A DNA stretch of 9,258 bases from CAYVJW01 sp964451885 (GTDB lineage Bacteria > Patescibacteriota > Gracilibacteria > UBA4473), in the NCBI GenBank assembly GCA_964451885.1, contig CAYVJW010000065.1:1-9258 (forward strand), written 5' to 3'. A model generated the notes under the pieces. That model made no database searches and was not told where the DNA came from. It saw only the letters and a program-made list of their open reading frames with translations. Shown here piece after piece: positions 1-4,623 of this stretch (positions within the stretch are counted from its first letter, which is position 1; each line of letters starts with the position of its first letter). The position numbers were made by a program, and so were the translations under genes.

Positions 1-55
1 GTTTTCGTATAGCTAAAAATCAAGGCCTGTCGGCCTTAGTTCTTGGTAATGTCAG
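1..55. repeat. Left arm of a perfect 55-bp inverted repeat
   Basis: Positions 1-55 are the exact reverse complement of 9045-9099 (position n pairs with 9100-n); matching stops at 56. The arm begins at the first base of the window, so it may extend further left. Inside it lies a short hairpin, AAGGCC (22-27), loop TGTC, GGCCTT (32-37), with an A-run at 15-19. Read on the minus strand this is a small stem followed by a T-tract, that is, an intrinsic terminator for leftward transcription. The repeat could be a dispersed terminator-bearing repeat, the end of a mobile segment, or an inversion site. Confidence 0.9.
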
Positions 56-82
56 ACTTACGTAGACAAATATAAAAAAACC

Positions 83-110
83 TTGACACTATTATTATTT
101 TTTCTATATT
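83..110 (+). promoter_or_regulatory. Sigma70-type promoter of the adaptor gene
   Basis: TTGACA (83-88) and TATATT (105-110) are separated by 16 bases in AT-rich DNA. This is the best promoter match in the window. Start of transcription is expected near 116-118, giving a leader of about 150 bases before the adaptor start codon. Confidence 0.65.
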
Positions 111-113
111 TTT

Positions 114-147
114 ACTCACTCTTGACTGACCTTTATACTGAGTGAGT
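114..147. promoter_or_regulatory. Inverted repeat over the predicted transcription start
   Basis: ACTCACTC (114-121) and GAGTGAGT (140-147) are perfect 8-base complements separated by 18 bases. They start 3 bases after the -10 box. The position fits either an operator for a dimeric regulator or a hairpin at the 5' end of the transcript. No regulator gene is visible nearby. Confidence 0.4.
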
Positions 148-195
148 CGAGGATCTTTTACAACATCGAATCATTACATTTAGGAGGATTATTAG

Positions 196-354
196 ATGAT
201 GACAAAAAATCGAAGGTCCCAAACAACCCCCAACGTACTAAAATCTGGAACAAGAAGGAGGTATACTCATGAAACAAGAACTTCGCCAAATGTCGTTTAT
301 GCTAACGTTGACGTTAGCACTCCTGGGCTTCATGACATCCGTCACCCAAGCGGC
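196..354 (+). CDS. Possible 52-codon leader ORF overlapping the adaptor gene
   Basis: An ATG at 196 is preceded by a very good Shine-Dalgarno sequence, TAGGAGG at 181-187, with 8 bases of spacing. The frame runs 52 codons to TGA at 352-354. It crosses the adaptor's own SD and start codon (269) and its first 28 codons in another frame. The predicted peptide begins MMTKNRRSQTTPN; it is basic and Pro/Thr/Arg-rich, with no membrane segment or recognisable domain. Most of its second half is constrained by the adaptor reading frame. A regulatory leader (translational coupling or masking of the adaptor start) is more plausible than a functional protein. The SD is the only positive evidence. Confidence 0.3.
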
Positions 355-1039
355 TGAAAGAAAAGAATCACCTCCTCCTCGTTATGTACTGGAGGCAAAG
401 AAACAAACCATACTTTCCAGTCTCATCGCCGGAAAACTCTCTCATGTTTATGTTCAGGAGGGAGATCGAGTTAAGAAAGGAAAGTGGTTGGCCGTTATTA
501 ATTGCATGATTTACAAAGCCAGGAAAGAAAAAGCAGAAGCCGAATTGGATGCCGCCAAAGCCACAATGACAATGGAACGTGACCTCCAAGAAATACAACA
601 AACCAAACTTCATCTGTTCAAACGAGCAGAGGCCAACGTAAAAAAAGCCCTGGCCAATCTCGACGAAGCATCGAACGTGGTAAAAATGTGCATCATCCGA
701 GCACCATTTGGAGGGTTGGTTGTGAAACGACACGTTCATCCATATCAGAATGTCGTCAAGAGCCAGCCCTTGCTGGAAATTATTGACGATTCCTCCCTGA
801 GGGTACTTTTCCTGCCCCCCTCCAGTTGGCTCAATTGGTTGCAGATAGGCATGCCATTCAAAATCCGAATCGACGAAACCGGAAATGAATATCAAGTCAA
901 AATATCAAAAATCATCCCAGTAATCGATCCGGTCAGCCAGACGGCTAGGATGTTCGGAGAAATCCAAGGCAACCAACAGGGGCTAATACCGGGAATGAGC
1001 GGCGTCATCAAGTTCCCCCCAAAAAAAGCGAAGAAATGA
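269..1039 (+). CDS. Secreted HlyD/MFP-type periplasmic adaptor protein
   Basis: This is a 256-residue protein of the membrane-fusion (HlyD/RND adaptor) type, which normally links an inner-membrane pump to an outer component. Residues 1-28 look like a Sec signal peptide (basic start, hydrophobic 8-22, likely cleavage at VTQA-A). Residues about 40-78 form the first lipoyl-like half, with the pattern G55-K-L..V-x-E-G-D-x-V-K-K-G71. Residues about 80-135 are an Ala/Lys/Glu-rich helical hairpin. Residues about 142-173 are the second lipoyl half (IRAPFGG), and the rest is a beta-barrel. At 256 residues it is shorter than typical RND adaptors and appears to lack much of the membrane-proximal domain. 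The start at 269 is supported by AAGGAGG at 255-261. No pump or outer-membrane partner is in the window. It ends in TGA and is followed by a terminator. Strong SD, TGA stop and less AT-rich sequence set it apart from most neighbours. Family assignment is fairly sure; the substrate is unknown. Confidence 0.82.
   Translation: MKQELRQMSFMLTLTLALLGFMTSVTQAAERKESPPPRYVLEAKKQTILSSLIAGKLSHVYVQEGDRVKKGKWLAVINCMIYKARKEKAEAELDAAKATMTMERDLQEIQQTKLHLFKRAEANVKKALANLDEASNVVKMCIIRAPFGGLVVKRHVHPYQNVVKSQPLLEIIDDSSLRVLFLPPSSWLNWLQIGMPFKIRIDETGNEYQVKISKIIPVIDPVSQTARMFGEIQGNQQGLIPGMSGVIKFPPKKAKK
301..318. repeat. Perfect 8-bp palindrome inside the adaptor signal-peptide codons
   Basis: GCTAACGT (301-308) and ACGTTAGC (311-318) are perfect complements around a 2-base centre. 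The site encodes part of the hydrophobic signal-peptide core. It could be a protein-binding site or a small mRNA hairpin just inside the coding region. It may also be partly a by-product of alternating Leu/Thr codons. Confidence 0.4.
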
Positions 1040-1081
1040 AGGAAATGCTTCACGCTTGCCAAACGGCACGATTCGATAAAA

Positions 1082-1122
1082 CCTGGCTGTTCCTCTTTCT
1101 TGAAGGACAGCCGGGACTTTTT
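1082..1122 (+). terminator. Intrinsic terminator of the adaptor gene, probably bidirectional
   Basis: CCTGGCTGT (1082-1090) pairs with ACAGCCGGG (1107-1115), with one G-T wobble. The stem can be extended by CC/GG across a bulge. T5 follows at 1118-1122. On the minus strand the same stem is followed by GGTTTTATCG, so it can also stop leftward transcription from the ferredoxin operon. It lies 42 bases past the adaptor stop codon. Confidence 0.8.
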
Positions 1123-1166
1123 ATAATATTCGCCCAACCTCCTGGAAGATACACAAAGATGACTTA

Positions 1167-1322
1167 GGCATTGTAATAAAATAACTTCCTACAATTTCGC
1201 TCAGTTTTGCGTCAGATGGATTTTTAAAAAAGGGAAATGTATAGACATACTTTGAGTTTTTTTAAACATCCATATGACGTGAAAATGTGATGAAATTTTG
1301 GAAATTATTTTGTTACAATGCC
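1167..1322. mobile_element. MITE-like element, copy A (156 bp, non-coding)
   Basis: The ends are inverted repeats. Left GGCATTGTAA-T-AAAATAA and right (complement) GGCATTGTAA-C-AAAATAA match at 21 of the first 23 positions, with weaker matching to about 35 bases. TTA flanks both ends (1164-1166 and 1323-1325), as expected for a 3-bp target duplication. The right TTA is also the stop codon of the TPR gene. Bases 1192-1311 align without gaps to copy B at 2931-3050 with 87 of 120 identities. No ORF lies inside. A small hairpin GTAT-AGAC-ATAC (1239-1250) sits near the middle. An alternative reading is a structured RNA or attenuator element. No transposase gene is in the window. Confidence 0.7.
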
Positions 1323-2567
1323 TTACTCTGCTAATACATCATTACAAAACCGAACTACATCCTGTTTTTTTAAACTTTCAGCCAAATCCAGCATTTGCCG
1401 GATGGTTCTTTTATTCCGCTTATAGTCGGCCGAAGTGCGACAATGTTTGATTTTCTGATACAAATAGTGCAACTCATTCTGATCGCAAGACCGAAGGCCA
1501 TTTTGATTGCTTATTTGGCGAAATTTGGATCTGGCAGCATTGAATTTTTTATAGTTTAGAAGATCTACAGCTTGATGTTGGATAACAATTTTTTTGAGTT
1601 TATGGTCCTTACTTTTGAGAGCGTATTTTTCGGCCTGAAAATATTTCTTTTGTTGTAAAAAATAAGAAACAGCATTTTCGTAGCAAGATTGAAGGTTTTT
1701 TGAATCTTTATTTTTTTGAAAGCAGATTTCCGCCTCCGAAAAGTTATGTTCTCTCATATAATGCACCCCAAGATTGTGATAAGCAACGTGAAGATTTTTT
1801 TCTACCAGGCTTCGATGACTGGAAAAAATATAAGCCAATCCAGCAGCTTCCAGCATCTTTTTGGGAGAAATTTCATATCGAGCTTCATCCTGGTCTGATA
1901 TATCCAAAAGATTGATCGAGATAATTTCTTCTGTATCCAAAAGGCCATCATGCTTTTGATAATGTTCAAACTTTCCGGTAGTGGTTTCGATATCAATCCC
2001 TCTGTAGTGAAGACAGACATGTCCAGGAGTAAGTTTTAATTGTACGTCATTGACACTGTATTTCAAACTATAGAGAGCCAGATATAAAGTAACGATTTGA
2101 TTGCAATCTCCGATAAGTTTCTCGTTTTTCGGATTGCGAAGCAATTTCTCAAAAGCGCTGCCAGGACGATATTTTAACTTTGGCAGAAGATATTGCATAA
2201 TGCCAAAAAGCAGCAGCAACTTTTCGTCTTCGTGTTTTTCAACTGGAATATTTTGCTGTTTAAGATGCGCTTGAAGTACCTCATTATTCGCGTTGAAAAA
2301 GCGCCAAAAATCTTGTTTGATTAAATCAGCATTCCGGTAAAGAACTTTCCGAAAAGATTTTTTGAGGGTTTTATATTTTTTGAATTTATATTCAATGAGG
2401 AGAATCGTACGGATGATATCTTTTTGGAGAAGCTCTCGAATTTTCAACCTGACTTTTGCTTTGTTACTACCAGAAGAAAGATTGCTTAAAAAAACATCGA
2501 TATTTTTTTCTTGTTGATCAGTATACGAAGAGAAAAAATTTATAAACATGCAGAGAAAAGAGTTCAT
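1323..2567 (-). CDS. Transglutaminase-like protein with C-terminal TPR repeats
   Basis: This 414-residue protein has three visible parts. Residues 1-130 are helical and Lys/Leu-rich with no recognised motif. Residues about 140-200 carry a transglutaminase/cysteine-protease-like triad: GDC155NQ at the start of a helix, GH183V on a strand, and ID192IE194TT. Residues about 260-350 hold about three TPR-like helical pairs (for example 261-291 and 293-323, with NxLGxHY and EAExCF patterns). This layout recalls SirB1-type transglutaminase-like/TPR proteins, a group of mostly unknown biochemical role. There is no signal peptide or clear membrane segment, although residues 5-13 are hydrophobic. The start codon lies 9 bases past the ferredoxin stop, so the two form an operon. 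No SD is visible; Met7 is an alternative start. Its TAA stop abuts mobile element copy A. Whether it is an enzyme or a scaffold cannot be decided from sequence. Confidence 0.75.
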   Translation of the reverse strand: MNSFLCMFINFFSSYTDQQEKNIDVFLSNLSSGSNKAKVRLKIRELLQKDIIRTILLIEYKFKKYKTLKKSFRKVLYRNADLIKQDFWRFFNANNEVLQAHLKQQNIPVEKHEDEKLLLLFGIMQYLLPKLKYRPGSAFEKLLRNPKNEKLIGDCNQIVTLYLALYSLKYSVNDVQLKLTPGHVCLHYRGIDIETTTGKFEHYQKHDGLLDTEEIISINLLDISDQDEARYEISPKKMLEAAGLAYIFSSHRSLVEKNLHVAYHNLGVHYMREHNFSEAEICFQKNKDSKNLQSCYENAVSYFLQQKKYFQAEKYALKSKDHKLKKIVIQHQAVDLLNYKKFNAARSKFRQISNQNGLRSCDQNELHYLYQKIKHCRTSADYKRNKRTIRQMLDLAESLKKQDVVRFCNDVLAE

Positions 2568-2576
2568 TACTCATTA

Positions 2577-2879
2577 TTACAGGTTCTCACACTCTATCTC
2601 CACCTCAGCCGTCTCCGGAGTATCTTTCTTCACCCCGCAAATACACGTCAATACTTCATCTTCTTCTGTAGAAATATGTTGCGAACCAATAGCCTCTTTG
2701 TCCAAAAATTCATTCCCCTTTTTCACTCTCCCTACACAAGTCCTACACGCCCCGACCCCGCAAGCAAAAGGAATAGCTGCTCCATTATTCTGAGCCTGCG
2801 CCCCGACAGACTCATCGGAATTCGCATCAAACTGCGCAACCTGCACCCCGGAATTGTCCGTAATTTTTACTTTTGCCAT
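2577..2879 (-). CDS. Plant-type 2Fe-2S ferredoxin
   Basis: This 100-residue soluble one-electron carrier has a beta-grasp fold and a [2Fe-2S] cluster. The ligands are visible as C40-x4-C45-x2-C48 (FACGVGACRTC) and C79 in LTCICG; the last spacing is 30, one more than the usual 29. An extra cysteine, C81, lies beside the last ligand. Length matches the family. The chosen start gives MAKVKITD, the normal ferredoxin beginning. A Met 18 codons upstream (2933) would add a hydrophobic leader overlapping mobile element B and is less likely. No SD precedes either start. It is the first gene of a two-gene operon with the transglutaminase-like/TPR protein. No ferredoxin reductase or partner enzyme is in the window, so its electron donor and acceptor are unknown. 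Confidence 0.92.
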   Translation of the reverse strand: MAKVKITDNSGVQVAQFDANSDESVGAQAQNNGAAIPFACGVGACRTCVGRVKKGNEFLDKEAIGSQHISTEEDEVLTCICGVKKDTPETAEVEIECENL

Positions 2880-2906
2880 GAGTATTGATTTAGAATTTAG
2901 TCTTAA

Positions 2907-3061
2907 GGGTGAGAGATAAAATAACATGTTCAAGTTCGCTCAGATTTGCATTATATAGATTTATAAAAAATTGAGGAATATTGTAATATTGTGAAAGTTT
3001 TTAGAAATTTAGATGATGTGAAGCTGTGATGAAATTGTTCAAGTTATTTTGTCTCTCGCCC
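2907..3061. mobile_element. MITE-like element, copy B (155 bp, non-coding)
   Basis: Left end GGG-T-GAGAGA-T-AAAATAAC and right end (complement) GGG-C-GAGAGA-C-AAAATAAC agree at 17 of 19 positions. Both differences are T opposite G, that is, wobble pairs on the plus strand. TAA flanks both sides (2904-2906 and 3062-3064), fitting a 3-bp target duplication. The interior aligns to copy A in the same orientation, gap-free over 120 bases. The outermost 10 bases differ from copy A yet remain complementary to each other. A central hairpin AATAT-TGTA-ATATT (2977-2990) occupies the same place as the hairpin of copy A. The element lies directly upstream of the ferredoxin gene and supplies its likely promoter DNA. 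Confidence 0.72.
2950..2955 (-). promoter_or_regulatory. Perfect -10 box inside element B, reading to ferredoxin
   Basis: The minus strand reads TATAAT here, about 70 bases upstream of the ferredoxin start codon. A matching -35 is not obvious: the best-spaced hexamer, TTCCTC at 2973-2978, is poor. Copy A lacks this hexamer at the aligned place, so the box is specific to copy B. Confidence 0.4.
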
Positions 3062-3087
3062 TAAGCTCAAACCAATAAGGAGCTTAG
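3061..3087. repeat. 8-bp inverted repeat between element B and the nusA promoter
   Basis: CTAAGCTC (3061-3068) and GAGCTTAG (3080-3087) are perfect complements with an 11-base centre. No T-tract follows on either strand, so it is not a simple terminator. It sits about 40 bases upstream of the nusA -35 box and overlaps the edge of element B, which suggests an operator or a chance product of the insertion junction. Confidence 0.4.
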
Positions 3088-3125
3088 AACTTTAGAGAAA
3101 ATTAATATTTTTGCAACAAAAAAAT

Positions 3126-3154
3126 TTGACATATTTATCACGAATAACCATACT
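3126..3154 (+). promoter_or_regulatory. nusA promoter
   Basis: TTGACA (3126-3131) is followed, after 17 bases, by CATACT (3149-3154). The predicted start is near 3161. The surrounding pattern AATTTGACA...ATAACCATA recurs in the promoter of the unrecognised gene at 6338, which supports both predictions. Confidence 0.6.
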
Positions 3155-3167
3155 ACAGATGTTTGAT

Positions 3168-3199
3168 CAATGGTTCAATCCTGAATCATTGGTTTTTTT
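3168..3199 (+). terminator. Terminator/attenuator hairpin in the nusA leader
   Basis: CAATGGTTCA (3168-3177) pairs with TGAATCATTG (3182-3191) across the 4-base loop ATCC, giving a 10-bp stem with one G-T wobble. It is followed by G and seven T (3193-3199). This is canonical intrinsic terminator architecture on the plus strand. It begins about 8 bases after the predicted nusA transcription start and ends 35 bases before the nusA ATG. With no rightward gene immediately upstream, the likely role is attenuation of nusA itself. Confidence 0.7.
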
Positions 3200-3234
3200 C
3201 TAGGTATTATTACTCATTAATCATTGTTTTCCCC

Positions 3235-4521
3235 ATGCAAACCCAGCTCCAGGCCGCCATCAATCAGCTCTGTGCTGAAAAAAACCTCGAAAAGGACATA
3301 GTCATCGAGGCCATCGAAAACGCTATCGCATTAGCGTACAAAAAAGATTTCGGACAACCAACCCAAAAAATAAAAGTCCATTTGGGAGATGATATTTCTC
3401 AAATGAAGATTTTTGAAGTAAGGGAAGTAGTGAAAAAAGTAGAAAATCATGATACAGAAATCATAGAAAAAGAAGCCAGAGCCATCCGACCCGATGCGAA
3501 AATAGAAGATGTCATTTTCGTTCCAATAGAACAGCATAGCCAATTTGGTCGGATTGCCGCCCAAGCCGCCCGACAGGTAATTTCACAAAAACTGCAAGAA
3601 GCCGAACGGGAGATGCTCTTTCATAAATTCAAAGACCACGAAGGAAGCCTGCTCACCGCACGTGTCCAAAAAGTAGACAAAGACTGTATCCTTTTGGAAA
3701 TTGACGGCGTAGCCACCATCCTGACCTGGCGCAACCAAATCCCGGGAGAAAATTATTTTACCGGACAGAGGATACGGGTACTCCTTGAAAAAGTTGAACT
3801 GACTTCAAAAGGTCCCCAACTCCGCATTACCAGAGCAAGCAATAAATTTATCATCGCCCTTTTCGAACAGGAAATTCCGGAAATGCGCGATGAACTTGTA
3901 TGGGTTGCCAAGATTGCACGGGAACCGGGAGTAAGATGTAAAATAGCCGTAGCCTCCAAAGATCCATCCATTGATCCTGTAGGAGCCTTTGTAGGGCAAA
4001 GAGGCGTACGGATTAATGCCGTTATGGAAGAAGTCGGAGACGAAAGGCTGGACGTAATCCAGTACTATGAAGATCCCAAAAAAATGCTGCTAGCAGCACT
4101 TTCTCCGGCAAAAGTCGCGAAAGTAGAATTCTTCAAAGGCACTCATGACGAAGACCGGGTAAAAATCTTTGTAAGTGAAGAAGAACGCGCCATCACCATT
4201 GGAAAAAAAGGGCAAAATGTACGACTTGCCGGTGAACTGATCGGCATGCAGGTAGATGTTATCACCTATGAAGGCCCGATCGAAGAAGCCGAAACACAAC
4301 CCGCCAATACTCCGAAGAAAACAAAAAAAGAAGTATCAGAAAAAGTAACCATTGATAAACTTGAAGGAGTAGACGAAAAAGTAATTAATACGCTAATGGA
4401 ATTAGGGCTTTCTCAGGTAAAACAATTCGAAGGGCTAAAACCGGAAGAATTAGCCGAAATCGGCATCACTCTAAAGCAGGCGAAAGAAATGATTGAGGCA
4501 GTGCAGAAGTATTTGGAATAA
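3235..4521 (+). CDS. nusA: Transcription termination/antitermination factor NusA
   Basis: NusA binds RNA polymerase and nascent RNA and modulates pausing, termination and antitermination. The preferred start at 3235 gives 428 residues beginning MQTQLQAAINQL, the usual N-terminus. An in-frame ATG at 3163 would add 24 hydrophobic residues encoded by the leader hairpin and is rejected. Order of parts: RNAP-binding N-terminal domain (1-130), S1 (about 136-201), KH1 with GAFVGQRGVRI (250-260), KH2 with IGKKGQNVR (322-330), a charged Lys/Glu linker (about 345-368), and a C-terminal helix-hairpin-helix-like domain (370-428, LEGVDEKVINTL...GLKPEELAEIG). The C-terminal part resembles the acidic-repeat domains of proteobacterial NusA, present here once. 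No SD precedes the start. It is not followed by infB, its usual partner; the next gene is convergent. The gene ends in TAA. Confidence 0.95.
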   Translation: MQTQLQAAINQLCAEKNLEKDIVIEAIENAIALAYKKDFGQPTQKIKVHLGDDISQMKIFEVREVVKKVENHDTEIIEKEARAIRPDAKIEDVIFVPIEQHSQFGRIAAQAARQVISQKLQEAEREMLFHKFKDHEGSLLTARVQKVDKDCILLEIDGVATILTWRNQIPGENYFTGQRIRVLLEKVELTSKGPQLRITRASNKFIIALFEQEIPEMRDELVWVAKIAREPGVRCKIAVASKDPSIDPVGAFVGQRGVRINAVMEEVGDERLDVIQYYEDPKKMLLAALSPAKVAKVEFFKGTHDEDRVKIFVSEEERAITIGKKGQNVRLAGELIGMQVDVITYEGPIEEAETQPANTPKKTKKEVSEKVTIDKLEGVDEKVINTLMELGLSQVKQFEGLKPEELAEIGITLKQAKEMIEAVQKYLE

Positions 4522-4585
4522 AAGTATAGAACTTAGAAAAAAAGGCAAGAACTCAATAAAATGATTAAATATCATTAAAGTTGTT

Positions 4586-4615
4586 CCTCAGACAGGCTCG
4601 AAAGCCTGCCTGAGG
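4586..4615 (-). terminator. Terminator hairpin between nusA and the symporter
   Basis: CCTCAGACAGGCT (4586-4598) and AGCCTGCCTGAGG (4603-4615) form a 13-base stem. On the minus strand the loop is TTCG and the single imperfect pair is a G-T wobble; on the plus strand it is an A-C mismatch. This favours function for the leftward symporter gene, whose stop codon is only 8 bases away. The T-tract after it is weak (AACAACTTTA). It may also serve nusA, which has no other terminator. Confidence 0.65.
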
Positions 4616-4623
4616 AGTTGATG

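Noticed and set aside
2880..2933. 18-codon extension of the ferredoxin, possibly a signal or membrane anchor
   Set aside because: It runs through the end of mobile element B, has no SD, and MAKVKITD is a normal ferredoxin start.
3163..3234. 24-codon N-terminal extension of NusA from the ATG at 3163
   Set aside because: It is encoded by the terminator-like leader hairpin, has no counterpart in NusA, and the normal NusA N-terminus starts at 3235.
1040..4623. TGA=glycine (code 25) reading of the window
   Set aside because: nusA, proS, ferredoxin, TPR and symporter frames are full length with no internal TGA, and the adaptor's TGA is followed by a terminator.
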